A program made the translations under genes and the position numbers. Under the pieces are notes generated by a model. That model was not told where the DNA came from, made no database searches, and worked only from the letters and a program-made list of their open reading frames with translations. This document shows, piece after piece, positions 7,871 through 16,284 of a stretch of 64,000 nt of DNA (the first letter of the stretch is position 1; each line of letters starts with the position of its first letter). This DNA comes from Leptolyngbya sp. FACHB-60 (GTDB lineage Bacteria; Cyanobacteriota; Cyanobacteriia; Phormidesmidales; Phormidesmidaceae): NCBI RefSeq assembly GCF_014695775.1, contig NZ_JACJOX010000023.1, positions 1 through 64,000 of the forward strand, written 5' to 3'.

Positions 7871-9427
7871 ATGACAGATTCTGACCAAACCGATTTGCAG
7901 CCATCCCCCCACCCACCGGGCGTGCGTAAAATTCGCACCCTGATTGAAGGCTTCGATGACATCAGCCACGGGGGCATGCCGGCGGGGCGATCGACCCTGG
8001 TAAGCGGCACCTCGGGTACCGGTAAGACGCTGTTTGCGGTGCAGTTTATCTACAACGGCATTACGGAGTTTGACGAGCCGGGGGTGTTTGTCACCTTCGA
8101 AGAATCCCCCGAAGACATCATTCAAAACGCCTACAGCTTTGGCTGGGACTTGCAGCGCCTAGTGGACGACGGCAAGCTGTTTATTCTCGACGCCTCCCCC
8201 GACCCCGAAGGCCAGGACGTGGTGGGCAACTTTGACCTGTCGGCGCTAATTGAGCGCATTCAGTACGCCATCCGTAAGTACAAGGCGCGGCGGGTCTCCA
8301 TCGACTCGGTGACAGCGGTGTTTCAGCAGTACGATGCCGCCTCGGTGGTGCGGCGGGAGATCTTTCGCATGGTGGCCCGTCTGAAGCTGATGGGCGTGAC
8401 TACGGTGATGACCACCGAGCGTCTGGATGAGTACGGGCCGGTAGCCCGCTTTGGCGTGGAGGAGTTTGTCTCAGACAACGTGGTGATTGTGCGCAATGCC
8501 CTGGAGGGGGAGCGCCGCCGCCGCACCATGGAGATTCTCAAGCTACGGGGCACCACCCACATGAAGGGGGAGTACCCGTTTACCATTACCAACGGCGGCA
8601 TCAATATCTTCCCGCTGGGGGCGATGCAGCTGACCCAGCGATCGTCCAACACGCGGGTGTCGTCGGGGGTGCCCACCCTAGACGAAATGTGCGGCGGCGG
8701 CTTTTTCAAAGATTCGATCATTCTCGCCACCGGGGCCACCGGCACGGGCAAGACCCTGCTGGTCAGCAAGTTCTTGGTGGATGGCTGCAAGAGCGGCGAG
8801 CGGGCGATCTTGTTTGCCTACGAAGAGTCGCGCGCTCAGCTCTCTCGCAACGCCTACTCCTGGGGTGTCGACTTTGAGGCCATGGAGGAGCAGGGGCTGC
8901 TGAAAATTATCTGCGCCTACCCCGAGTCGGCGGGTTTAGAAGACCATCTGCAAATCATCAAGACCGAGATTTCGCAGTTCAAGCCGTCGCGGGTGGCGAT
9001 CGATTCGCTATCGGCCCTCGATCGCGGCGTTAGTAACAACTCCTTCCGGCAGTTTGTGATTGGGGTGACGGGCTTTGCCAAGCAGGAGGAGATCACGGGC
9101 TTCTTTACCAACACTACCGAGCAGTTTATGGGGCTGCACTCAATTACTGAGTCCCACATTTCGACCATTACCGACACGATTTTAATGCTGCAGTACGTTG
9201 AGGTGCGGGGTGAGCTGTCGCGGGCGATCAACGTGTTTAAAATGCGTGGCTCGTGGCACGATAAGGGCATTCGTGAATACACGATCAACAGCCAGGGGCC
9301 AGATATTAAAGACTCCTTCCGCAACCTGGAGCGGATCATCAGCGGCTCGCCTACCCGGATTGCGGTGGATGAGAAGAGTGAGCTATCGCGAATCATCGAG
9401 GGGGTTCAGGGCGATTCGGAGCTGTAA
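7871..9427 (+). CDS. kaiC: Circadian clock protein KaiC (autokinase/autophosphatase/ATPase)
   Basis: 518 residues, essentially identical in length to S. elongatus KaiC (519). Two RecA-like halves: CI with Walker A GTSGTGKT near residue 48 and catalytic Glu pair in TFEESPED, and CII with Walker A GATGTGKT near residue 290 and YEESRAQL. The phosphorylation sites fall exactly at S431 and T432 (HISTIT), with T426 also kept, and the C-terminal A-loop/tail bound by KaiA is present. This is therefore a complete three-protein oscillator. The last 22 bp overlap the convergent guanine deaminase gene, so the two stop codons lie inside each other's coding ends. Confidence 0.99.
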   Translation: MTDSDQTDLQPSPHPPGVRKIRTLIEGFDDISHGGMPAGRSTLVSGTSGTGKTLFAVQFIYNGITEFDEPGVFVTFEESPEDIIQNAYSFGWDLQRLVDDGKLFILDASPDPEGQDVVGNFDLSALIERIQYAIRKYKARRVSIDSVTAVFQQYDAASVVRREIFRMVARLKLMGVTTVMTTERLDEYGPVARFGVEEFVSDNVVIVRNALEGERRRRTMEILKLRGTTHMKGEYPFTITNGGINIFPLGAMQLTQRSSNTRVSSGVPTLDEMCGGGFFKDSIILATGATGTGKTLLVSKFLVDGCKSGERAILFAYEESRAQLSRNAYSWGVDFEAMEEQGLLKIICAYPESAGLEDHLQIIKTEISQFKPSRVAIDSLSALDRGVSNNSFRQFVIGVTGFAKQEEITGFFTNTTEQFMGLHSITESHISTITDTILMLQYVEVRGELSRAINVFKMRGSWHDKGIREYTINSQGPDIKDSFRNLERIISGSPTRIAVDEKSELSRIIEGVQGDSEL

Positions 9428-10761
9428 GCCAACTCACCGAAGATATAGGTGGCCGTAACGGCGCGATCGCCCCCCATAATCACCAGCGAAAACAGCACAT
9501 CCGCTAGCTCCTCCAGAGTTCCAGGAATTCCTTTTTCATTACGCAGCGCCAGCAGCGGCGTAGCCTGCGGGTCGAGCACCACAACGTCGGCCTCCTTGCC
9601 GAGATCAAAGCTGCCCAGTTTGTCTTCCAGACACAGCGCCCTGGCCCCGCCTAGGGTAGCGAGAAAGAGCGCTTTAAAAGCCGAAAGCTTTTGCCCCCGC
9701 AGCTGAGCCACCTTATAGGCTTCGTTGGTGGTTTGCAGCATAGAAAAGCTGGTACCCGCGCCCACGTCGGTACCCAAGCCCACTTTGACCGGGTGCTCGG
9801 GGTTTTTGGCCTGCTCGATGCGAAACAGGCCGCTGCCGAGGAACAGGTTAGAGGTGGGGCAGAAGGAAATTGCCGCCTTGGCCTCGGAGAGCCGCTGAAA
9901 CTCGGCATCGGTGAGCTGCACTCCATGGGCAAACAGCGATCGCTCTCTTACCAACCCGGTCTGGTCGTACACATCTAAATACCCCTGATACTGGGGGAAC
10001 AGCTCTTTGATCCAGGCCACTTCGCTGACGTTTTCAGATAGGTGGGTATGTAAATAGACATCGGGGAATTCATCTAGTAACTGGGCCGCCAGCTTCAGCT
10101 GGGCTTCGCTAGAGGTGCCCGCAAACCGAGGGGTGACGGCGTAAAGCAGCCGCCCCCGGTTATGCCACTTCTCAATCAGCGCCTTCGACTCGTCGTAGGA
10201 GGACTGGGCCGTGTCGCTGAGGTAGTCAGGGGCGTTGCAATCCATCATCACCTTGCCGCTGATCATACGCAGGTGGCGAGCCTCAGCGGCCTCAAAAAAG
10301 GCATCCACCGATTGGGGAAACACCGCCGCAAACACTAGGGCCGTGGTAGTGCCATTTTTCAACAGCTCATCGAGAAACAACTCGGCCACCGATCGCGCAT
10401 AGTCGGCATCCGCAAACTTACCCTCAGTTGGAAAGGTGTAGCGATTTAACCACTCCAGCAGCTGCTCGCCGTAGGCGGCCATCATACCCGTTTGAGGATA
10501 ATGGATGTGGGTATCAATAAAGCCAGAGGTAATCAGCTTGCCAGCGTAATTCTTGACAGGGATATCGCCTAGGGTGGGAGCTATCTCCTCGTAGGAGCCT
10601 AGAGCTGCAATGTGACCGTTCTGCACCACTAGCAGCCCATCGGGGATATACCGCATGGCCTGAGCCTCGGGGGCATAAAAGGGATCGTCTACGCAGTCTA
10701 ATAGCGCCCCCCGCAGGGCCACCGTACCGCCGGTAGCTGGTGTTGCCGGTGTTTGCACCAT
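9406..10761 (-). CDS. guaD: Guanine deaminase (amidohydrolase superfamily)
   Basis: 451 residues. Guanine deaminase hydrolyses guanine to xanthine and ammonia, feeding purine salvage or catabolism. The metal-binding motif FIDTHIHYPQ (HxH), the HTHLSE segment, the FAHGVQL segment with the ligand His, SFCPTSNLFLGSG (a guanine-deaminase signature) and GLGTDVGAGTS (metal-binding Asp) are all present; length fits the family (about 430-450). Its 3' end converges on and overlaps kaiC by 22 bp. The eroded ureide/nucleoside ABC locus near 16-20 kb could be related metabolically, but no operon link exists. Confidence 0.95.
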   Translation of the reverse strand: MVQTPATPATGGTVALRGALLDCVDDPFYAPEAQAMRYIPDGLLVVQNGHIAALGSYEEIAPTLGDIPVKNYAGKLITSGFIDTHIHYPQTGMMAAYGEQLLEWLNRYTFPTEGKFADADYARSVAELFLDELLKNGTTTALVFAAVFPQSVDAFFEAAEARHLRMISGKVMMDCNAPDYLSDTAQSSYDESKALIEKWHNRGRLLYAVTPRFAGTSSEAQLKLAAQLLDEFPDVYLHTHLSENVSEVAWIKELFPQYQGYLDVYDQTGLVRERSLFAHGVQLTDAEFQRLSEAKAAISFCPTSNLFLGSGLFRIEQAKNPEHPVKVGLGTDVGAGTSFSMLQTTNEAYKVAQLRGQKLSAFKALFLATLGGARALCLEDKLGSFDLGKEADVVVLDPQATPLLALRNEKGIPGTLEELADVLFSLVIMGGDRAVTATYIFGELAYSSESP

Positions 10762-10861
10762 CGCCTTGACTGTCCTGTAGTTGTTCGCAGGTCACTATAG
10801 CACCCCGATCTAAGGCGCTAAGCGTACAGGGTTACTGCCACGGCTAACTATTCTGCGCAGC

Positions 10862-11704
10862 CTATTGGGCTCCATCTACGAGCTGTTTAAAGCGGGGATG
10901 GTGGCGCATAGTGTCGAAATGGGCATCAATCTGCACCATCACCCGATACATGTAGGGGCTAAGGACAAAGGTGCGGTAGAGGTTTTTGAGAGTTTGCTCT
11001 AGGTCACCGGCCATGGCATAGGCGCGGGCCTTGCCATACCAGGCGTTGGGGTTGTGGGTCTGGTGATTGAGGGAGATGTCAAAACTCTGAATGGCCTCGC
11101 CATAGCGCCCCATTTGAATCAGCACCGTACCTTGCTGGTTCCAAATATAGTGGGCATCGGGCTTTTGGCCCAGGGCCTGGTGCAACACCTGAAGAGCGTC
11201 TTCGTAGCGGTGCAGGCCGCAGAGAGCAACTCCCAGGTTATAGCGAGCCCGATGGTCTTGGGGGCTAAGTTTGAGGCTGTGCTCAAAGCTGGCGACGGCA
11301 TCGCGGTAGCGACGCAGCTGGTTTTGGGCAGTCCCGAGGTTATACCAGGCTTTGTTATCGTCGGAGCTGAGCTTGACGGCCCGCTCTAGATGGGTGACGG
11401 CTTCTTCAAAGTGGCTGAGCTTGGCCAGGGCGTGCCCCTTGCCGTGCCAGGCTAGGCCGTAGTCAGGGCAGCAGGCGATCGCCTGGTTAAAGCTTTCGAT
11501 CGAGGCCTCAAACTGCTTTAGGGCTGCCAGACAAAAACCGTGCAGGGTCCACACCTCGTAGTCGGCGGCGTCAAGAGTGAGCACGGTCTGAAACCGTGAC
11601 AGGGCCTCGCTATAGCGACCGATGGCATAGAGGGCATCCCCCTGACCCCGGAGCAGCTTCGCGCGAGTGAGTTTAGGCAGGGTGGCGTCGGATCCGGCAG
11701 ACAT
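10862..11704 (-). CDS. Tetratricopeptide repeat protein
   Basis: 280 residues made of about six consecutive TPR units (for example AWYNLGTAQNQLRRYRDAVASFEHSLKL and ARYNLGVALCGLHRYEDALQ repeated every 34 residues, from about residue 12 to 225), ending in a non-repeat helical tail. No signal peptide or membrane segment is visible. TPR arrays bind partner proteins; the partner cannot be identified here. It lies between guaD and glgA on the same strand, about 100 bp from guaD and 167 bp from glgA. Confidence 0.85.
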   Translation of the reverse strand: MSAGSDATLPKLTRAKLLRGQGDALYAIGRYSEALSRFQTVLTLDAADYEVWTLHGFCLAALKQFEASIESFNQAIACCPDYGLAWHGKGHALAKLSHFEEAVTHLERAVKLSSDDNKAWYNLGTAQNQLRRYRDAVASFEHSLKLSPQDHRARYNLGVALCGLHRYEDALQVLHQALGQKPDAHYIWNQQGTVLIQMGRYGEAIQSFDISLNHQTHNPNAWYGKARAYAMAGDLEQTLKNLYRTFVLSPYMYRVMVQIDAHFDTMRHHPRFKQLVDGAQ

Positions 11705-11870
11705 TCATTTAACAGACGCCGTTTAGGGCGCTGAGTGGTAGGCCTATCCCCAAGCTTGCCCATTTCCTGAAGGCGATCGCTAAGGTCAGCAGAGCGGCTC
11801 TACATCAGCTTTACATCCATCAAGAAACCGTCAATCCAGTGCCGCTTAAAGAAATATTTTGTATCTTGTG

Positions 11871-13346
11871 CTACTTATGGCGCACATACTCATACAGGTC
11901 AATGTAAGCCTGCCCCGGATGATTCCAGGAAAAGTCGTAGGCCATGCCCTGCTGAGCAATTTGCTTGAAAATCGTGGGTTCCTGGTTCCAAACGTCAAAG
12001 GCGCGGTTCATCGCCGACTCAAGACCCACCGTGTCATTTTGAAAGAAGACAAAGCCGTTGCGCTCTTCCTGCCCGTGTAGGGTGTCGTAGTCCCAGTCAA
12101 ACACAGTGTTCACCAAACCGCCCACGCCACGCACAATGGGCACGGCACCGTACCGTAGGCCAATCATCTGGGTGAGGCCGCAGGGCTCAAAGTTGCTGGG
12201 TACCACAATCATGTCGGCCCCGGCATAAATCAGGTGTGCCAATTCCTCGTTAAAGCTCAGTTCGAGGTGCACGTCGGGGTTGTCGTTGAGAAAGAGTTTT
12301 TCGTGCCAGAACCAGTCGTTGATGCTCTTTTCAGTGGCCGAGCCCAGCAGCACAAACTGCGCCCCTCGCTCCAGGGCGTAGTACATAGCGTGGTGAACGA
12401 GATGGACGCCCTTTTGATCGTCCAGACGGCCAATAAAGGCCACCAGGGGTTTGTCGCTCTGGCCCAGCAGTAGGCGATCGCGCAGTTCCTTTTTATTTAG
12501 CACCTTATCTTCGAAGGTCGTCAGGCCGTAGTGATGGGGAATGTAGCGATCGCTCTTCGGATTCCACACCTCTGGGTCAATACCGTTGAGGATGCCCGAG
12601 AACTTGTGCTGATTGGTGTGCAGAGTGTGCCCTAGGCCAAAGCCCTGATCGGTGTGCTGGGCCTCCCACGCGTGGTAGGGCGACACCGTGTTGACGTGGT
12701 TGGCGTAGGTAATGCCCCCCTTCATCAAGTTGATGGCAAAAGGGTTAAAGTCGTCGCGCAGTCGGTAGGGCTGAAAGTAATACTCTGGCCGGTTGAGGCC
12801 GGTTGCCGCCAAAATTTCGCCGCCGCCAAAGCCCTGATGCTTGAAATTGTGAATGGTGTACAGCGTGCGCTGAAACTCCATACCGTTGTACTTGTAGATC
12901 TCAAACAGCATCACCGGAATCAGCCCGGTCTGCCAATCGTGGCAGTGAATCACATCGGGGCGCTTGTTGCTGCGCAGCAAAAACTCCATTGCCGCCTTGC
13001 TAAAGAAGGCAAACCGCATAGGGTCATCATCGCAGCCGTAGTAGCAGCCCCGGTTAAAGAACATTTCCCACGACTTGGGCTCAATAAAAAAGCACAGCCG
13101 ACCGTGCACCCAGCCGCACAGCACATCACAGCGAATGTCGGTACCAAACCAGGGCACCACCAGATCGCTGTAAGCTTCGTGCAGCCCCCAGATGTGGTCG
13201 TACCGCATGCAGTCGTACTTAGGCAGAATGATCTCGACGCAGTGGCCTCGGTTTTCTAGCTCACGGCTGAGGCCGTAAACTACGTCGCCCAGTCCCCCAG
13301 CTTTAATAACTGGGGCACATTCCGAAGCAATCTGCACGATATACAT
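11871..13346 (-). CDS. glgA: Glycogen synthase (ADP-glucose:alpha-glucan glucosyltransferase, GT5)
   Basis: About 491 residues from the ATG at 13346 (MYIVQIASECAPVIKAGGLGD); a longer start at 13373 adds nine residues that GT5 enzymes do not have. It transfers glucose from ADP-glucose to glycogen in the cytosol. The ADP-glucose-binding KAGGLGD motif is at residue 15-21, and the C-terminal GT-B nucleotide-binding part has FIGRLDDQKGVHL and the EPCGLTQ...YGAVPIVRGVGGL signature. The length and sequence fit the cyanobacterial GlgA isoform of about 490 residues. Glycogen metabolism is clock-regulated in cyanobacteria, but nearness to kaiABC does not show direct control. Confidence 0.95.
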   Translation of the reverse strand: MYIVQIASECAPVIKAGGLGDVVYGLSRELENRGHCVEIILPKYDCMRYDHIWGLHEAYSDLVVPWFGTDIRCDVLCGWVHGRLCFFIEPKSWEMFFNRGCYYGCDDDPMRFAFFSKAAMEFLLRSNKRPDVIHCHDWQTGLIPVMLFEIYKYNGMEFQRTLYTIHNFKHQGFGGGEILAATGLNRPEYYFQPYRLRDDFNPFAINLMKGGITYANHVNTVSPYHAWEAQHTDQGFGLGHTLHTNQHKFSGILNGIDPEVWNPKSDRYIPHHYGLTTFEDKVLNKKELRDRLLLGQSDKPLVAFIGRLDDQKGVHLVHHAMYYALERGAQFVLLGSATEKSINDWFWHEKLFLNDNPDVHLELSFNEELAHLIYAGADMIVVPSNFEPCGLTQMIGLRYGAVPIVRGVGGLVNTVFDWDYDTLHGQEERNGFVFFQNDTVGLESAMNRAFDVWNQEPTIFKQIAQQGMAYDFSWNHPGQAYIDLYEYVRHK

Positions 13347-13514
13347 AGGGCCTTCCCCGTCATAAAACTTCATTTTTATTGCCCCTATTCAACCAGGATG
13401 TTGGGGCATAGGCAAGCGTCTGGGGAGAGATGCCAGGTAGGGTAATGGAGTAGGTGAGGGGATGGGGGAGATAGGAATGAAGGAGATAGCTTTACTGCCT
13501 CCATTACCCATCAC

Positions 13515-13985
13515 TCATCCATCTTCCCCTTCCGACTTCATCTGCTGTAAAGCCTGCCAGCGGATTTCTAATTCTTCGCGTTCCTGCTTCAGGCTGCGCT
13601 CTAGCTCTTGAATTTCGTCGCGGCGGGCGGCGGTTTCGAGGGCGCGGCGATCGACCTCCTGGCTTTTGAGGGTTAGCGACTGCCGCCACCGTTCGGCCCG
13701 CTCAATTTCTTGCTCTAAAGCTTCAGGAGTGACCCCATAGGCCAGATAGTGCTCGACTAAGCCCAGCACCCAGGGAGTAGCGTCTTGCACCGCAACGATC
13801 TGATTCAAATTGTCAAGGTCAACCAGCACCAGATTTCCTTCCTGAAAGGCCAGGAGACGGGTGGTTTCGACAATCCGTTCTGAGAGCAGTAGCGTCCAGG
13901 TCGATTCAGAGGTCTGTTCGGCCAGCAGCAGCAGTTCTGCACCGCCCAGGAATGCCTTTTTTTGAACCTTTGCCAGGTATTGCAT
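13515..13985 (-). CDS. Conserved cyanobacterial protein with C-terminal coiled coil
   Basis: 156 residues. The N-terminal half (about 1-85) looks like a compact beta-rich domain (QYLAKVQKKAFLGGAELLLLAEQ...TWTLL), and residues about 88-150 form a charged heptad-rich coiled coil (EALEQEIERAERWRQS, LERSLKQEREELEI). No signal peptide, membrane segment or catalytic motif is seen. I recognise it as the kind of protein conserved in cyanobacteria without an assigned function. It sits alone, upstream of glgA on the same strand, with its 5' side facing the regulatory region at 13986-14284. Confidence 0.7.
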   Translation of the reverse strand: MQYLAKVQKKAFLGGAELLLLAEQTSESTWTLLLSERIVETTRLLAFQEGNLVLVDLDNLNQIVAVQDATPWVLGLVEHYLAYGVTPEALEQEIERAERWRQSLTLKSQEVDRRALETAARRDEIQELERSLKQEREELEIRWQALQQMKSEGEDG

Positions 13986-14095
13986 TAGCTGTCGACTCTA
14001 TACCCCTATGGCACGAGTATACCCGGTGAGCTATTGATTTCAGAGTATTGTCGCGACGGGGCCAGCCGGCGACGGCTTATCGCTATCCGTGAAAA

Positions 14096-14240
14096 TACGG
14101 GGGTATGACTTTTCGGACGTGCAACTTTAGGTCAATAGCTAAGTCATCCCGCCGATGTGGCTGCTATAGTCGCTTATTAAAATCGAGGTACTATACAAAG
14201 CGTTATAGTTTACGGGGGTAACACTTAATTTGTGTTATAC
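14096..14240 (+). promoter_or_regulatory. Upstream region of the 58-aa gene with repeated TACGGGGGTA and an inverted repeat
   Basis: The 299-bp gap 13986-14284 has no gene. It holds the decamer TACGGGGGTA twice in the same orientation (14096-14105 and 14211-14220). Directly after the second copy comes an inverted repeat TAACAC-N7-GTGTTA (14219-14237), overlapping a TTATAC -10-like box at 14235-14240, about 45 bp before the ATG at 14285. This arrangement suggests an operator over a promoter; no regulator is identified. Confidence 0.35.
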
Positions 14241-14284
14241 ACTCCCCAGCACAGCCACGGTTCGACCAATCAGAGTGCGTTACC

Positions 14285-14461
14285 ATGTCAAACCTTGAGC
14301 AGACCATCGAACGAATGTTTGCGGCCCGTCGCCTAACTCGTAACGACCAACAGCAGTTGATGGCCATGTTTTCTCAGCGTGATCTAAGCCCCAATGATGC
14401 TGCCTTGATCGATCGGGTTTATGAAGCGCTCAGCCAGGGCAGACTGCGGGTCGTCGACTGA
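14285..14461 (+). CDS. Small conserved cyanobacterial-type protein, 58 aa
   Basis: ATG at 14285 to TGA at 14461 encodes MSNLEQTIERMFAARRL...GRLRVVD, 58 residues, all helical in character with alternating charged and hydrophobic residues. No catalytic or metal motif, signal or membrane segment. I have the impression of similar ~60-residue proteins ending in LRVVD in other cyanobacteria, but cannot name a family. It has its own upstream region with repeats and is followed 16 bp later by a perfect 18-bp hairpin, so it looks like a stand-alone transcription unit. Codon use matches its neighbours. Confidence 0.6.
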   Translation: MSNLEQTIERMFAARRLTRNDQQQLMAMFSQRDLSPNDAALIDRVYEALSQGRLRVVD

Positions 14462-14476
14462 CTTTCTAGCGATTGG

Positions 14477-14523
14477 GGCATTAGCGAGACCTGATTCTTC
14501 TGGACTCAGGTCTCGCTAATGCC
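14477..14523 (+). terminator. Perfect 18-bp stem-loop after the 58-aa gene
   Basis: Left arm 14477-14494 and right arm 14506-14523 are perfectly complementary (18 bp, GGCATTAGCGAGACCTGA on the left) with an 11-nt loop. It begins 16 bp after the stop codon. No T-tract follows, so it may work as a Rho-independent-like end, a 3' stabiliser, or both. Confidence 0.5.
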
Positions 14524-14573
14524 AGCTAGCCTACAATTGGCGCTGATACAGAAGGCCTTATAAATTCTGCCTT

Positions 14574-14629
14574 AGCCCTCTCGGCGAGTAAGCCGTTAAA
14601 CCCCAAGTTCTCTCAGTTTAGAGAGGGCT
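14574..14629 (+). other. Possible structured RNA leader
   Basis: In the 213-bp gap before the gene at 14737, AGCCCTCTC (14574-14582) pairs with GAGAGGGCT (14621-14629), enclosing a small GGC...GCC hairpin (14583-14594). It could be a 5' leader fold or a small RNA; sequence alone does not decide. Confidence 0.25.
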
Positions 14630-14736
14630 TAGTGACGCATTGGAATTGGCGAAGCGGCCAAAGCTGCTGCTGAATTGAGATTGGGCCAGGGCCAGATTCG
14701 GGGTAAGATCTCCACGACGTTAACTACTGTAAAGTC

Positions 14737-15105
14737 ATGTCAGACACGCCGGATGCTTCCCCTGAGAAGCCCAAGAAAAAAATTATTACCGTGGGAGTGA
14801 AAGAAGACGGCGGCGGTGGCGGTGAGGAACGCCCTAGGGGTAAGGGTAAGCGCGAGGGCGGCGGCGGTAGAGGTCGCGATCGCGACGATCGCGATCGCAA
14901 GCCCTCGGTCCCACCCGCTCTCATGCGCGGCCCCAAACCCAAGCCTAAGGTTGAGGCTGTCGAGGAGCCCGAAGCAGCGCCAGAAGAAACGGTAGCAGAT
15001 GACGTTGCGGCAGACACTGTTGCCGCTGCTGAAGGTGATGCTGCTGAAACTACGGCAGATAGCCCCGCCGCCGCTGAAACCGACACTGAAGTATCACCGG
15101 CCTAA
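14737..15105 (+). CDS. Low-complexity, charged protein with conserved PPALMRGPKP core
   Basis: 122 residues. Basic Gly/Arg-rich first half (GGGGG, KGKREGGGGRGRDRDDRDR at about 24-53), then a short conserved-looking segment PPALMRGPKPKPK at about 58-70, then an acidic Ala/Glu-rich tail. Likely disordered. The opposite strand also has a long frame, but this strand has the better start and the PPALMRGPKP segment, which I associate with small cyanobacterial proteins of unknown role. The repeated GCGATCGC sites inside encode the RDRDDRDR stretch. RG-rich runs suggest nucleic-acid contact, which is inference. Confidence 0.55.
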   Translation: MSDTPDASPEKPKKKIITVGVKEDGGGGGEERPRGKGKREGGGGRGRDRDDRDRKPSVPPALMRGPKPKPKVEAVEEPEAAPEETVADDVAADTVAAAEGDAAETTADSPAAAETDTEVSPA

Positions 15106-15140
15106 TTGGCGACAAGGAATGACTTGCAGACCCCGGTAGT

Positions 15141-15377
15141 TTAGTCTGCCGGGGTTTCTGCTAGCTCTAAAAACTGGCTATCGACTAGAAAAGACCCTTT
15201 GTCGAATTTGATGCCCCAATAGCCACCGGGGCGACGGTTGAGAATGACCCCTTCGGCCCCTAAGGGAATCGTATCGGCGGGCCGCAGCATGGGCATGGGG
15301 TCGGCGGTTTTGAAATAGGGGGGCAGAGCGGCGAGGCGGACGCGATCGCCGACGGCAAATTCAGATGTCATGGCCAC
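15141..15377 (-). CDS. sipA: SipA-like regulatory protein (NblS-interacting, DUF3148)
   Basis: 78 residues, SH3-like small protein. The sequence AVGDRVRLAALPPYFKTADPM, then MPMLRPADTIPLGAEG and RRPGGYWGIKFDKGSFLVDSQ-type motifs match the DUF3148/SipA family. SipA binds the histidine kinase NblS (Hik33) and modulates its signalling to RpaB in light and nutrient stress. Length fits. The probable start is the ATG at 15377 (MAMTSEF) or the second Met. It is monocistronic here, convergent with the gene at 14737. Family assignment is from memory of the motif, not from a search. Confidence 0.75.
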   Translation of the reverse strand: MAMTSEFAVGDRVRLAALPPYFKTADPMPMLRPADTIPLGAEGVILNRRPGGYWGIKFDKGSFLVDSQFLELAETPAD

Positions 15378-15484
15378 CTCTGGGTCAACATGGGGTTAAA
15401 TGCCTCAAACCTAGGGTTGGGGAGCTCTGGCTGAGCTAAGGGCTAGTGGTTAGAGGCAGTGTGATATCTGGAGTGTAGTCTACT

Positions 15485-15822
15485 CTAGGGGTAATACAGA
15501 GGCGCGATCGAAGGCGTTAGGCTGATGGCTGAGGTTTCGCTGGCCACTAAGGTCACTAAGGCCGCTTTTTGAGCTTCGGTCAGGCCGGTTACCCCGGCGA
15601 TCGCCATGCCTTTGTAGGGACGGAGCACCCGCAGCCTTTGGGCATGACAGTAGATAAAGCCGTCGGGGTCAGCAGTTTCTGCCAAACCTGAATAGTTTCG
15701 TTTTGGCTACAGCTAATCAGGCGATCGCCGTCGGCGCTAAAGGTAACGTATCCCGCCCACTTGTTGTGGCCGCAGAGGGTGCAGATGGCCAGCATTGTGG
15801 CGGACAGTTTTTTGACCCGCAT
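15485..15822 (-). pseudogene. Truncated and frameshifted WD40-repeat protein C-terminus
   Basis: On the minus strand one WD40 repeat is recognisable from 15822 (GHNKWAGYVTFSADGDRLISC...IQVWQ). The frame then changes near 15685, after which LRVLRPYKGMAIAGVTG and LTEAQKAALVTL follow; this is the standard tail of large cyanobacterial NB-ARC/WD40 proteins. So a frameshift separates the last repeat from the tail, and everything upstream of the last repeat is missing. The cut end abuts the permease remnant on the opposite strand. Confidence 0.7.
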
Positions 15823-15823
15823 T

Positions 15824-16090
15824 GGCGACGCATCCCTATCGCTCTTTTACCCCGGCAGTTGGTCAGAGCGGATCTCTAGCGCTCAGGGCTTAATGGCTGT
15901 GGCCCTGGTGATTTTTGCCCGCTGGAACCCGGTGCAGTGTCTCTACGCCTCGCTGCTGTTTGGCAGTGCCCAGGCAATCGGCCCGGCCCTGCAATCGGTG
16001 GGCATTGACGCCTACTACTATTCGTTCAACGCCTCGCCGTACATTTTGACCCTGTTGATTGTGATTACCTGCTCGCCCAAGCGTAGTTGA
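15824..16090 (+). pseudogene. C-terminal remnant of an ABC transporter permease (nucleoside/BMP type)
   Basis: About 89 codons in one open frame to the TGA at 16088-16090 resemble the end of membrane permeases of the nucleoside/simple-sugar ABC family: GSWSERISSAQGLMAVALVIFARWNP, then LFGSAQAIGPALQS and PYILTLLIVI with a CSPKRS end. The N-terminal two thirds are absent; the frame continues upstream only into unrelated sequence antisense to the WD40 remnant. The partner ATPase is at 17066-18580, so this is a broken part of that transporter. Confidence 0.7.
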
Positions 16091-16169
16091 CCCGCGCACC
16101 AGGAGCATTGGGACAAGCTCAGGAGTAACAGTTTGCCGCCGTCTTTTAAAGCATTTTGGAGGAATGTTT

Positions 16170-16256
16170 CGCCCTGTAGATTGGGTAAAACGTAGTGCAA
16201 CCCAACAGCAGCAGATTTGTTGGATGCCGCTTTGCTCTAACCCAATCTACAGGGCG
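16170..16256. repeat. Palindromic MITE-like repeat
   Basis: CGCCCTGTAGATTGGGT (16170-16186) is perfectly inverted at 16240-16256, and an inner CCAACA/TGTTGG pair (16202-16207, 16218-16223) nests within it. The sequence style (TAGATTGGGT...AACCCAACA) is that of dispersed cyanobacterial hairpin repeats. It ends 29 bp before the hydrolase start codon, so it may lie in that gene's leader. Confidence 0.6.
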
Positions 16257-16284
16257 CCATCAGCTACTCAACTGGAGAGAACCC

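Noticed and set aside
14724..15086. Minus-strand frame of 120 codons opposite the gene at 14737
   Set aside because: Ser/Ala/Pro-rich shadow of the low-complexity plus-strand gene, with no motif of its own.
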